Position numbers and translations under genes: made by a program. The notes under the pieces were generated by a model. It was not told the DNA's origin, searched no databases, and saw nothing but the letters and a program-made list of their open reading frames with translations. Positions 32,386 through 40,257 of a stretch of 64,000 bases of DNA are shown here, in pieces; position 1 is the stretch's first letter, and each line of letters starts with the position of its first letter. Origin of the DNA: a virus; the IMG/VR virus record IMGVR_UViG_3300044568_006268, positions 1 to 64,000 of that record; one strand, given 5' to 3'.

Positions 32386-32978
32386 TATTTCCAATCTGAA
32401 TTTACGAGTCGAGTCTTAATACTAATTCCTTTTATTTCTTTGCCTAAAGCATCGGCAATCTTAATGTTTTCTCTATCATCGTCATAGAAAATAAAATCTC
32501 TAAAACCTATTTTAATAAGTTCCATAAAAGCTTGTTTCTTTCTATCGGCAATTGAACCATCAAATCCATTGTTAGGATCAGAAACTGCAAAGATATATTT
32601 CGGATTGACGTCTACTCCATGATGAGATAGGAATTGATAAATTAAATCTTTGTCGTCTCTAGCAGTAATGATACCTACACGCCTTCCTCTTTGCATTGTT
32701 TTCTTAAGTACATTGAAAACTCGTTCTATTAACTTACCGGCTTTTAAGATTTCTAAATTTTTAAAATCGGAAAAATCCATTTCATGATGAGCGTGCTTTT
32801 CAAATTCATTGAATTCTGCAGGTGACAAGGTAAAAGTTTCACCGGTTTGACTATCATTAACTTTGATTTGTGAATTGGTAATTACCAATGTATCATCAAC
32901 GTCAAATATAGTAATCGCTTCGAATTTTTCTTTACGAGTCGGATCTACAAAATCCTGATATTTTAAAAATTTATTCAT
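32385..32978 (-). CDS. HAD-superfamily phosphatase with capsid-targeting-like N-terminus
   Basis: A 197-residue protein. Residues about 21-30 give the HAD nucleophile motif FDVDDTL; IITARD is motif II; IADRKKQ provides the Lys; and FYDDDRENI is the acidic motif III/IV. Similar proteins occur in T4-like phages and are often called polynucleotide 3'-phosphatase-like, but no kinase domain is present. The first 15 residues (MNKFLKYQDFVDPTR) resemble the peptide found on the capsid-targeted family nearby, though less perfectly. It is the first gene after a dyad promoter. Confidence 0.85.
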   Translation of the reverse strand: MNKFLKYQDFVDPTRKEKFEAITIFDVDDTLVITNSQIKVNDSQTGETFTLSPAEFNEFEKHAHHEMDFSDFKNLEILKAGKLIERVFNVLKKTMQRGRRVGIITARDDKDLIYQFLSHHGVDVNPKYIFAVSDPNNGFDGSIADRKKQAFMELIKIGFRDFIFYDDDRENIKIADALGKEIKGISIKTRLVNSDWK

Positions 32979-33000
32979 AAGTGTTCATTTAGTTATAAGA

Positions 33001-33057
33001 CAAATATAACAAAAAAGCTCAACATAATGAAATATTGAGCTTAAAAGTTATTAACAA
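33001..33057 (-). promoter_or_regulatory. Dyad promoter with embedded terminator hairpin (HAD-dCMP deaminase-ndk unit)
   Basis: Reading the minus strand, TTGTTAATAAC (33047-33057) is followed after 38 bp by the -7 box TATATTTG (33001-33008). An inverted repeat AGCTCAA/TTGAGCT followed by six T (33011-33041) lies inside the spacer and would terminate the capsid-targeted gene cluster upstream. The same arrangement occurs at 50562-50617 and 57481-57536. Confidence 0.65.
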
Positions 33058-33065
33058 TTTATTAT

Positions 33066-33599
33066 TTAGTAATCGTTTTCGAAATCAGCTTCGGTCATGT
33101 TGTCATTAACCCATTTTTCTAATTTCTTAGCATCTTTAGTAAGACAAGCAACATGTTGGAAAGATGAATATTCATCACCTTCTTCCCATACTGCAACATC
33201 CACGTTTATATCTTTAATGTTGTAGATATAACCTGATAAATTAGAACCACCAAAAGGAGCTTCTCCACCAATACCTTTAAGTTCTTTAATGTTAAGATCC
33301 TTTTCTTCTACTCTGTGAGCTAATCCATAATATAAAGCTACTACGAATCGATAATCATCGTCTTCTGACATTGCATAAGTAACCGAATTGATATTTCCTT
33401 TCAATTGTTTAGCGATAGTTTCGAAGTTAGTTTTCATCTTAGCCAGCATATCATCATCTACCTCACCAGTTTCTTGTTGCATTTTAATCTGTGATGCTAA
33501 AGTAGTCTTAGTTTCAAAAGGGAATCCTGTATTATAATCGTATTTTTCGTTAATAAAATTCTCATTAACGAATTCTTGAAATGTTTGTAAATTTTTCAT
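33066..33599 (-). CDS. Putative capsid-targeted internal protein 1
   Basis: A 177-residue protein starting MKNLQTFQEFVNE. This leader resembles the T4 internal-protein capsid-targeting sequence (MKTYQEFIAEA), which takes proteins into the prohead and is cut by the prohead protease after a (hydrophobic)-x-Glu site. FVNE and the following FINE fit that cleavage rule. The remainder is acidic alpha/beta with no family I know. It ends the run of five neighbouring genes with such leaders. A host-takeover role after injection is inferred. Confidence 0.7.
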   Translation of the reverse strand: MKNLQTFQEFVNENFINEKYDYNTGFPFETKTTLASQIKMQQETGEVDDDMLAKMKTNFETIAKQLKGNINSVTYAMSEDDDYRFVVALYYGLAHRVEEKDLNIKELKGIGGEAPFGGSNLSGYIYNIKDINVDVAVWEEGDEYSSFQHVACLTKDAKKLEKWVNDNMTEADFENDY

Positions 33600-33611
33600 T
33601 TGTTTATTTGT

Positions 33612-34115
33612 TTAATATCTGTCGTCTTCTTCCCATTCATCATCGCTTCCATAATCATCGTCATCATCATATTCTTCTTCTTGGTACCATGATTGGTTAG
33701 GGTCGTTGTCAGGTTGTTCTGTAAAATCGTGACGATCTGCGTTAAAACGTCTTGGATCTTCTACTAAAGCAGGAAAAAGCACTTTACCACCTTTTACTCT
33801 AGTTTTTGCATGACCAAAAGCTAAATCAATACCTACGTTTCTTAATTCTTTACCAGGTTTTTTATCAGATTCGGTATAACCATTCATTTGGGCTAATAAC
33901 TCATAATAGTCTTTACCTCCAAATACTCCGTAACCTTCGTAACTATTTTCTTCGTATCTAGTACCTTTATCATCAAACATGTAAACGGTAATAGTATTTT
34001 GTCTTTCTGAACCAATTTGTCTTCCAGAATCTTGGGTCATCCATGAAAATTGACCTTCATTTAAAGGTTTAGAATTTTCATTAACAAACTCGCTGAAGGT
34101 TTTTAAATTTTTCAT
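33612..34115 (-). CDS. Putative capsid-targeted internal protein 2 (acidic tail)
   Basis: A 167-residue protein with leader MKNLKTFSEFVNE and a second possible protease site PLNEG at about residue 17. The middle contains ITVYMFDDKGTRYEENSYEG and a domain with KVLFPALVEDPRRFN. The last 30 residues are almost only Asp, Glu and Tyr. Such an acidic tail could mimic DNA or balance the charge of packaged DNA. I recognise no family. Confidence 0.68.
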   Translation of the reverse strand: MKNLKTFSEFVNENSKPLNEGQFSWMTQDSGRQIGSERQNTITVYMFDDKGTRYEENSYEGYGVFGGKDYYELLAQMNGYTESDKKPGKELRNVGIDLAFGHAKTRVKGGKVLFPALVEDPRRFNADRHDFTEQPDNDPNQSWYQEEEYDDDDDYGSDDEWEEDDRY

Positions 34116-34116
34116 A

Positions 34117-34509
34117 TTATTTACCTAATCCTGAAGTTATTTTACCAACTGCAGCACCCCAATCGTCACCTTTAACGTCTTTAGAAATACCAGCAATTAC
34201 TTTGTCAGCAATTTTTTGATCGTATTTATCTCCGTGAGCTTTTTTCAAAAGCGTTTCTGCGTATTCTTTAAAGTCTTTTTCGTTTTTAATGTCAGCTTCA
34301 TTTACTTTACCTTCATTAACTATCGAAATACTTTTTATGTAATCGAAAAATTCCGCAGATTGCTCTTCATTTAATTCGATAGGTGAAGTAACACCAAATT
34401 GTTTAAGTTTGTTTTCGTATAGTTCATTGAACTTATGTGCTTGGTCTTCTTTAGTTTTTGCAACTTTTTGAAGTTTCTGCTCATTAACGAATTCTGAAAA
34501 TTTTTGCAT
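34117..34509 (-). CDS. Putative capsid-targeted internal protein 3
   Basis: A 130-residue helical, Lys/Glu-rich protein with a shortened leader MQKFSEFVNEQ. Repeated V/I-N-E motifs (SIVNEG, KVNEAD) further in could be extra prohead-protease sites, as in the processed T4 internal proteins. It has no other domain I can name. It lies 1 base before the next gene in a co-directional run. Confidence 0.65.
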   Translation of the reverse strand: MQKFSEFVNEQKLQKVAKTKEDQAHKFNELYENKLKQFGVTSPIELNEEQSAEFFDYIKSISIVNEGKVNEADIKNEKDFKEYAETLLKKAHGDKYDQKIADKVIAGISKDVKGDDWGAAVGKITSGLGK

Positions 34510-34528
34510 TGTTTTATGTTTGTTTATT

Positions 34529-35071
34529 TTATCCGAAATATTCGTTTTCGAAGTATAACAACTCGAAGTTGTTTTCTGGGTTTATTAATTGTAGTGCATT
34601 TAAGAATCCTGCATACTCAGCAGTAGAAGATGTATTTTGCTTAACATAGTCTTGTAAGAATACGAAAGTAGCCATATCATTTAATCCAAAAATAGTTTTA
34701 GAATTTTCAGAATATGATTGAAGTAAACCATATTCCATGTCGTAAGCTTTTACGATGATGTCAGCCAAATTGTCGAAATTCATATCAGTCGTAACTGTAG
34801 GAATTGTAGGTTTAACATCCCAATCGGTCATATATTTTTGTAGACCTTGAGCATGAATTAGTTCATCTGTAGCTTCATTGTCAAAGAAAACAGCAGCTTT
34901 CTTATATTCCATGTTGTGGCACCAGTTAGCAGCACTACGATAGAAATAATGAGCAGTATATTCATCACCTATTCGTTGATTGATAAGTTTAACAACTTCA
35001 CTCCTAAGAGTATTAGGCTTTTTAACGATAGTTGGATCTACCGATTTAATTGATTCGTTTATGATATTCAT
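34529..35071 (-). CDS. Ferritin-like protein
   Basis: A 180-residue four-helix-bundle protein. The helices carry a ferritin-type metal site: Glu37 in GDEYTAHYFYRSAANW, Glu70 with His73 in EATDELIHAQ (ExxH), and Glu113 in YDMEYGLLQ. The length matches bacterial ferritins. It probably binds iron, and could protect phage DNA from Fenton damage or store iron. Its first residues (MNIINES) may be a degenerate version of the packaging leader on the neighbouring genes. A TATATAAAAG element lies upstream. Confidence 0.8.
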   Translation of the reverse strand: MNIINESIKSVDPTIVKKPNTLRSEVVKLINQRIGDEYTAHYFYRSAANWCHNMEYKKAAVFFDNEATDELIHAQGLQKYMTDWDVKPTIPTVTTDMNFDNLADIIVKAYDMEYGLLQSYSENSKTIFGLNDMATFVFLQDYVKQNTSSTAEYAGFLNALQLINPENNFELLYFENEYFG

Positions 35072-35086
35072 ATAATAGTTTTAGTT

Positions 35087-35100
35087 CTTTTATATATCCA
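35087..35100 (-). promoter_or_regulatory. Putative late-type promoter element (GGATATATAAAAGAAC)
   Basis: The minus strand reads GGATATATAAAAGAAC between the stop of the 186-residue gene and the ATG at 35071, about 16-30 bases upstream of that start. It matches the late-region element, consistent with late expression of head-packaged proteins. Confidence 0.35.
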
Positions 35101-35104
35101 ACAA

Positions 35105-35665
35105 TTACATGTTGGCGTCTAGAACTTTTTTGAATGATTTAGCATCAGTAACTTCTTCTCCGTGCAATTCAATAGTTTCTCTATCCAAATTGATGTAGAT
35201 TTCTGAACCTTGATATTTCATATCTAAGATAATAGTGCTGTAGTTTTTTCCAATAGCTGTACCACCACTAATTCTTTTGCCTGCCTTTTCTGCCCATGTA
35301 GCAGCCTTTTTAACTAATGCAGTTGCATAGGAACCTTTACGTTTAGCAAATTCCATGATATTAGAAGGTACAGATGCAGCTTCATTAATTACAGATTCTT
35401 CTACTTTAAAAGTTTTGTTTCCTACTTTAACGGTTTTACCTATCAGATCATCAACACCATAAGGTTTTCCTAATTTGTCTTCGAAAGTTTGATCGTCTGA
35501 CCAATCATCAGGAGTTTGTAAAAGTTTTGCAATCACATCGGCTTTAGAAGACGATTCAGTTCTACCCCAGTTGTCGATAACCTCAGAGTAATAAACTATT
35601 TCGATTGCTCCTTCATTAACTGAAGATTCGTTAATGAATTCGTTGAATGTTTGTAAGTTTTTCAT
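35105..35665 (-). CDS. Putative capsid-targeted internal protein 4
   Basis: A 186-residue protein with leader MKNLQTFNEFINE, followed by SVNEGAIE, and a third possible protease site SVINEAAS near residue 93. The C-terminal 80 residues include KAATWAEKAGKRISGGTAIG and a beta segment. I see no recognisable domain. Its ATG overlaps the stop of the preceding MBD4-like gene by one base. Confidence 0.68.
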   Translation of the reverse strand: MKNLQTFNEFINESSVNEGAIEIVYYSEVIDNWGRTESSSKADVIAKLLQTPDDWSDDQTFEDKLGKPYGVDDLIGKTVKVGNKTFKVEESVINEAASVPSNIMEFAKRKGSYATALVKKAATWAEKAGKRISGGTAIGKNYSTIILDMKYQGSEIYINLDRETIELHGEEVTDAKSFKKVLDANM

Positions 35666-36054
35666 TATTGATCGATGAATTCTCCATTTAGGAATCTAAG
35701 TAGAATTTTATCAGTGGGTTGTACATTTAAGTTTCCGTTGATAAAAATCTCATAAGAATCATCAGCATATTTGCCGATGCCATAAAGCTCATTGGCTTTA
35801 GAGAATTTTTTATTTATATATTCATATGAGAACTTAATAATTCGCTGAGTTCTGACGTTATAAAATCCTAGAGTTCGGATATGTTCTCGGATTTCATTTT
35901 CATCGGCATTAAGAACCGATTGTGGACTAGGCCATTTGTCAAAAAATGAGTAAATTACCTTTCTAACATTTTTGTTGCCTGTTTGATTTAACATAATGCA
36001 ACCAATAAGCATTTTCCAGGGATCGTGTTGAAATTCTTGTTGAATAATTGCCAT
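35665..36054 (-). CDS. Minimal MBD4-like HhH-GPD DNA glycosylase
   Basis: A 129-residue protein matching the C-terminal glycosylase domain of MBD4: HDPWKMLIGCIMLNQT, then LGFYNVRTQRIIKFS, LYGIGKYADDSY and VQPTDKILLRFL. Asp99 in GIGKYADDSY corresponds to the catalytic Asp of MBD4. The helix-hairpin-helix is short. It should remove T or U from mispairs, or a modified pyrimidine. HhH-glycosylase relatives also act in phage DNA hypermodification, so this could be a modification enzyme instead. It sits among the internal-protein genes. Confidence 0.85.
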   Translation of the reverse strand: MAIIQQEFQHDPWKMLIGCIMLNQTGNKNVRKVIYSFFDKWPSPQSVLNADENEIREHIRTLGFYNVRTQRIIKFSYEYINKKFSKANELYGIGKYADDSYEIFINGNLNVQPTDKILLRFLNGEFIDQ

Positions 36055-36061
36055 ATCTATT

Positions 36062-36700
36062 TTATGCTGATTTTTTTAATTTGATTTTCTTTTCAGGTAC
36101 CGGATTAGGTACATATTGAGAAACTGCTGAATTTACAAACTCCGAAGTCCACCATTCAGGTTGATTATTTAATTTGTTCCAGGAGACATTCATGTACGTC
36201 GTCTTGAACGCATAGTATTTTTTATAAGATATTACAGCATCACTAGATTGATAACAGATTGGCATCGCAGTGGCAAAAGGAGTAAGGCCTTTTGATATAA
36301 TGTTTGGTGGATTTAATTTCATCCAATCAATAATTAATTTAACCGAGTGTGGATTGTTTTTCCATCGATTAAGAAATTCTTGACAAAGTTCTTCTGTGCA
36401 TTCAATTAGCCAATTGAAATTTTCTTTAGATTCTCGAGTCCATATAGTGCATGGATGATTAACGTGACTGATTGCATATGGATGATCTGTGCCATCTGGA
36501 TGCTTTCTAGGCCAGCCTTTAAATATTTTACTAACTGCATCTTGATTTTCTGCAATTTCTTTCTTTTTGGAAATTCCTAACGTATGATAGTATGCAGCTG
36601 CTAACATTTGTGTGTGTTCGATTATCATTTTTGAAATGTGTTTATCGCAATGCATCTGTGCCGCAATTCTAGGATTTTCATCCAATACAAATATGTTCAT
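36062..36700 (-). CDS. Conserved phage protein of the xHCDKHxxKM family, function unknown
   Basis: A 212-residue protein from the ATG at 36700 (MNIFVLDENPRIAAQMHCDK). An in-frame ATG at 36790 is rejected because it would put the dyad promoter inside the coding sequence. HCDKHISKMIIEHTQML is the hallmark of a family common in marine T4-like phages; HPCTIWTRESKENFNWLIE and a WW near residue 180 are other conserved points. The activity of this family is not known to me. His, Cys and Asp residues could bind metal. Confidence 0.75.
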   Translation of the reverse strand: MNIFVLDENPRIAAQMHCDKHISKMIIEHTQMLAAAYYHTLGISKKKEIAENQDAVSKIFKGWPRKHPDGTDHPYAISHVNHPCTIWTRESKENFNWLIECTEELCQEFLNRWKNNPHSVKLIIDWMKLNPPNIISKGLTPFATAMPICYQSSDAVISYKKYYAFKTTYMNVSWNKLNNQPEWWTSEFVNSAVSQYVPNPVPEKKIKLKKSA

Positions 36701-36720
36701 TGTAGTTAATTTATTTAAAG

Positions 36721-36777
36721 TAAAAATAATCAAATTAATTGACAAGAAAAAATAAAGTGAGTAGAAGTTATTAACAA
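36721..36777 (-). promoter_or_regulatory. Dyad promoter (start of the 36.7-33.1 kb unit)
   Basis: The minus strand reads TTGTTAATAAC (36767-36777), 38 bp later the -7 box TATTTTTA (36721-36728), and the ATG at 36700. A strong terminator sits just upstream of the dyad at 36776-36800. The unit covers the xHCDKH protein, the MBD4-like glycosylase and part of the internal-protein cluster. Confidence 0.6.
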
Positions 36778-36802
36778 AAAAGGAACTCAATAGAGTTCCT
36801 TA
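36774..36802 (-). terminator. Rho-independent terminator after the membrane coiled-coil gene
   Basis: The minus strand has AGGAACTC-TATT-GAGTTCCT followed by six T, ending the 122-residue membrane gene. Its T-run merges with the TTG of the dyad element, so termination and re-initiation are directly juxtaposed. Confidence 0.85.
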
Positions 36803-36829
36803 ATGTGTGCTTCGATTTGTGTTTGTTAT

Positions 36830-37198
36830 TTAGCTATTTAGCTGTTGGTATTCTCCGGTTGTATCATTTACTTTAGCCAATGAATCAGCATAAAATTTTT
36901 GATATAATTTATCGAATCTTCTATCTATCTCAGATTTGAGATTGTCGATATTATTTTCTGTCGCTAAAGTATATTCTTCGATTCGTCTTCCTCGTTCATC
37001 GATATTAGATATTAAGCTTTCTTCAACTTCATCAATTTTACGTTGAGTGTCGTCGTGTAAGTGGTGCAAATCTAAAATTTGCTTTTCGTGAGTTATGTCG
37101 TTTTTTTGTGCCTTACGTATTCCTCTAACCATCCATATTTGCAGAATGACCAAAAGAGTTGCTAGTACGCTCAACACCGATATTAAAATTGGTTCCAT
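36830..37198 (-). CDS. Membrane-anchored coiled-coil protein
   Basis: A 122-residue protein. Residues about 3-24 (ISVLSVLATLLVILQIWMV) form one transmembrane helix, followed by a basic stop-transfer patch and about 70 residues of charged coiled coil. The topology (N-terminal anchor, long cytoplasmic or periplasmic coil) resembles some spanin or superinfection-exclusion proteins, but no lipobox or other signature supports either. It is the last gene before a terminator. Confidence 0.6.
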   Translation of the reverse strand: MEPILISVLSVLATLLVILQIWMVRGIRKAQKNDITHEKQILDLHHLHDDTQRKIDEVEESLISNIDERGRRIEEYTLATENNIDNLKSEIDRRFDKLYQKFYADSLAKVNDTTGEYQQLNS

Positions 37199-37233
37199 GT
37201 GTTTGTGTTTTATTTTTAAATCGAAGCACCAAT

Positions 37234-38379
37234 TTATTTTTTATTCATTTCAAAATCGATCATTTGTTTGATGGTTTCGTGTAATGATATTGTAATTCCT
37301 TTCCATTCTGGATAATCAGTTTTAAATTTAGTCAAATCTGAAATATACCAAATATGGTCACCAATTCGATTGTCTTCTAGAACTGTGAAGTCGTTCCAAT
37401 CTTTATGTTCTGGATTTATTTCTCTTAAGATAGAATTTGCCGAATCGATTGCTTCTAGAATCGAAGTTGAATTTTCTCTACCACCACCTGCATTATAGAC
37501 TGCACCAGGTATAGGGTTGTTATGATATTCTAAGAACATACTTACTAAGTCATCGGAATGGATATTATCTCTAACTTGTTTTCCTTTATAACCAAAGATG
37601 TTGTAATGTTTGTTGTTGACAATACACTTAATCAAATAAGCAAGAAATCCATGAAGTTCTGCACCTTGATGATTTGGTCCGGTTAAACAACCACCTCGAA
37701 ATACAACCGTATTCATACCAAAATATCTGCCATATTCTTGAACCATAATATCAGCAGCTACTTTAGAAGCACCAAAGATTGAATGTTTTGTATGGTCAAT
37801 CGACATAGTTTCGTCTACTTCTATTTGACGAGCAGATAGATTCGAAAGAGCTTCATAACGAGTTTCTTGTTCAACGATGTTTAATCGATTAGGAGTATCA
37901 CCATAAACTTTATTAGTTGATGTGAATATGAATGTAGCAGTTGGACAATATAAACGAGTAAGTTCTAACAGGTTCATTGTACCTATTGCATTTACTGAGA
38001 AGTCAGTCAAAGGTTCTTTTGCTGCCCAATCATGTGAAGGTTGTGCTGCAGTATGTACGATCATTTGAATATCATAAACTTCATGAGATTTGCCGAATAT
38101 TGTAAGTTCGCTATCTTCTAAAGTAAGGCCTTTGAAAATTGTTTCTAATGTTGCATAATCTCGAATATCGATAGACAATGGATTAAAGTTTGTTCCATAA
38201 TCTAATTTCATTTTATTTTCTGATTCTTTCGTAGAAGCATCTTCACCAAAGAAATAAGCTCGCATATCATTATCGATACCAACAACATAATAACCTTCAT
38301 TAATAAGACGTTTAACAGTTTGAGAACCTATCAAACCTGAAGATCCTGTAACAATTGCAGTTTTAACTTTATTTTGCAT
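37234..38379 (-). CDS. NAD-dependent sugar nucleotide epimerase, CDP-paratose 2-epimerase-like
   Basis: A 381-residue short-chain dehydrogenase/extended type. The N-terminal Rossmann motif is VTGSSGLIGSQ. Then come FTSTNKVYGDTPN, HSIFGASKVAADIMVQEYGR (the catalytic Lys is present but Tyr is replaced by Phe) and FRGGCLTGPNHQGAELHGFL, all typical of CDP-paratose/CDP-tyvelose 2-epimerases. It overlaps the following kinase gene by 11 bases. It may make a sugar donor for the glycosyltransferases nearby, for glycosylated DNA, fibers or host LPS mimicry. Confidence 0.85.
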   Translation of the reverse strand: MQNKVKTAIVTGSSGLIGSQTVKRLINEGYYVVGIDNDMRAYFFGEDASTKESENKMKLDYGTNFNPLSIDIRDYATLETIFKGLTLEDSELTIFGKSHEVYDIQMIVHTAAQPSHDWAAKEPLTDFSVNAIGTMNLLELTRLYCPTATFIFTSTNKVYGDTPNRLNIVEQETRYEALSNLSARQIEVDETMSIDHTKHSIFGASKVAADIMVQEYGRYFGMNTVVFRGGCLTGPNHQGAELHGFLAYLIKCIVNNKHYNIFGYKGKQVRDNIHSDDLVSMFLEYHNNPIPGAVYNAGGGRENSTSILEAIDSANSILREINPEHKDWNDFTVLEDNRIGDHIWYISDLTKFKTDYPEWKGITISLHETIKQMIDFEMNKK

Positions 38380-38941
38380 TTTTTATAATTGAGTTTTTAA
38401 TTAAGAGTTTTTCGATTTCTACTATTGATTGTTCAATAGATTTTACAGATGAATCAATTTCGATAAATCGATTTTTCCATTTACCAGAATCCGAATGATT
38501 TTTGTAATAGTCATAATACCAATCGAACGAATCTTTTTGTTTAATAAAGTCGTTTTGAGAATAGATGATTCGATCTTTTGGTTTTCGTTCTACGTATTTT
38601 TCGTATGTAGTTGAAAGATAAATTATGGCAAAATTATTATCAAGGAGTAAATCACTTAATGAATCATCTTCTTTGATTAGAGATTTTCTTTCAAAGAATT
38701 TTGAGTAAACTAATTCAGAAAGAAAAGAACGATCTAAGATGAAAGTTTCTTCAGGAAATGCAGAGTACATCATATTAGCCATCACATGAATTCCGTGATA
38801 GAATTCATGTAAGTTTTCAATACATTCAGGCATTTTGTCTTTTACTGACATTTGACGGAATCCGTATTTTTTAGAAAGTATTTCTGCAATCGAAGATTTT
38901 CCTGTTCGAGAAAGTCCTTCAAGTATAATTAGTTTTGCCAT
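38369..38941 (-). CDS. P-loop deoxynucleoside monophosphate (thymidylate-kinase-like) kinase
   Basis: A 190-residue protein with a Walker A loop GLSRTGKSS (residues about 9-17), the DRSFLSELVYSKF motif resembling the DRY/H region of dTMP/deoxynucleoside kinases, and a lid-like Lys/Arg patch. Given the hydroxymethylase-like gene next door, it could phosphorylate hydroxymethyl-dCMP or -dUMP, like T4 gp1, although gp1 is a different fold. It could also act on a nucleoside. Confidence 0.75.
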   Translation of the reverse strand: MAKLIILEGLSRTGKSSIAEILSKKYGFRQMSVKDKMPECIENLHEFYHGIHVMANMMYSAFPEETFILDRSFLSELVYSKFFERKSLIKEDDSLSDLLLDNNFAIIYLSTTYEKYVERKPKDRIIYSQNDFIKQKDSFDWYYDYYKNHSDSGKWKNRFIEIDSSVKSIEQSIVEIEKLLIKNSIIKNAK

Positions 38942-38963
38942 AATTGTTATATGATGAAATCGA

Positions 38964-40253
38964 TTATTTGGTTAAGCAAGTGCGAATATCATTTACAATT
39001 CTATCACATGCAGACTCATATGATTCGTGGTCATATCCTACTTTGTGACATAATTCTCGCATTTGAGTTTCGCCGATAGTGCCAATCGTATGTAATGCAG
39101 TTCTTAATTGATATGCAACATCTTTTACGTCGGGTTTGTGAGTATTAACAGAATCAATTTTCGTGAAGTAAGGATATTCAGCATGACCAGCTTTTATCAT
39201 TTTGTGCAGGTAGTTATTTACTCGAGGAAATACTAAAATGTTTTTTGCCATCATAGCTTCGCAATGAGTTACACCACCATGAACTTCAGTAACAAATAAA
39301 TTACAAGCAATATGGGTTTTGTTGATAAACCTTAAATAATCTTCTCGAGTAAATTTTTCGTTATTTGGCATTACTTCGACGTGACCTTTTGATAAATCAT
39401 TAATCAATTGTAATTGTTCATCAGTTACTTTACGAGTAGGATTTAACATTACAGCTCTGAAAGGTTTGTCGGTGATAGTAGATAAAATTCCAATTGCTTC
39501 GGCAAATGAATCGTAATTAGTGTAACGATTTGCAGTATCTGAAATTCGATTACCAAAGTAAATTGTAGGAATTTCAAATTTTTCATCGTTATGGTATTTT
39601 GCAATTTCTGCATAATGAGCACCTACACCCCATACTGACTGAGGAGCAAGTATTTCTCGAGTTTTAAATAGAATATCATAAGCTTCCATTGCTTCTACTC
39701 TACCAGCTTCACATTGAAATGCAGCAATATCAGATGCAATAAAAGATTCCATTTGTCTTTCGTAATAACGAATTTTCTGCGGAACTTTATTTGCAATAGG
39801 AGAATCTAAGAAATAATTTGTAGAAATGATTTTCACTTCTTTGTTTCCAATAGTTTCAAATGCAACTCGCCAATTTTTTGTTAATGTGTTTTCGTCATTA
39901 ATCATTACATCGACATGAGGAAATCTTACAAGATTTGTTTGATGGTAATCGAAGTTGAAATTGTAACGAGAGGTCACAGGAGAAATAGGAATAATGTCTT
40001 CGTAAATTTGAATTGATGAATGATATTTCTCATCAAATAATTCGTAAATGTCGATCACATCATCGCAATGACCTGCAGGTGGTAATTTTACAATGAAATG
40101 GAATTCGTTAGGATTTTGTTCTAATATGGTTGAAATTATACCAACCGCAATATTAGTACATGCATCGTTTCTTAATAACCATTGAGGATAACCATTTCGA
40201 TTAGTGAAATTAGAAACTTGAATTGCATAAAAGATTGTTGTTTTTTTATTCAT
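38964..40253 (-). CDS. GT-B-fold glycosyltransferase
   Basis: A 429-residue protein from the ATG at 40253 (MNKKTTIFYAIQVSNFTNRN). A longer frame from 40310 is rejected because it would run through the preceding gene. The C-terminal domain has LFVTEVHGGVTHCEAMMAKN, the Glu-x-Gly-x-x-x-x-E donor-binding pattern of GT4-type enzymes, and the N-terminal domain has the Rossmann-like start. It lies 4 bases downstream of the hydroxymethylase-like gene, which suggests it glycosylates hydroxymethylated DNA. A cell-surface or fiber target is also possible. Confidence 0.78.
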   Translation of the reverse strand: MNKKTTIFYAIQVSNFTNRNGYPQWLLRNDACTNIAVGIISTILEQNPNEFHFIVKLPPAGHCDDVIDIYELFDEKYHSSIQIYEDIIPISPVTSRYNFNFDYHQTNLVRFPHVDVMINDENTLTKNWRVAFETIGNKEVKIISTNYFLDSPIANKVPQKIRYYERQMESFIASDIAAFQCEAGRVEAMEAYDILFKTREILAPQSVWGVGAHYAEIAKYHNDEKFEIPTIYFGNRISDTANRYTNYDSFAEAIGILSTITDKPFRAVMLNPTRKVTDEQLQLINDLSKGHVEVMPNNEKFTREDYLRFINKTHIACNLFVTEVHGGVTHCEAMMAKNILVFPRVNNYLHKMIKAGHAEYPYFTKIDSVNTHKPDVKDVAYQLRTALHTIGTIGETQMRELCHKVGYDHESYESACDRIVNDIRTCLTK

Positions 40254-40257
40254 TAAA

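Noticed and set aside
36062-36700. Annotation of the xHCDKH protein as a pyrimidine dimer glycosylase (DenV-like)
   Set aside because: It lacks the DenV start (T-x-x-N catalytic residue) and does not resemble T4 DenV; I have only a vague memory of such labels.
36701-36790. A longer start for the xHCDKH protein at 36790
   Set aside because: The added 30 residues would span the dyad promoter and its -7 box; the ATG at 36700 gives the family-typical MNIFVLDENP start.
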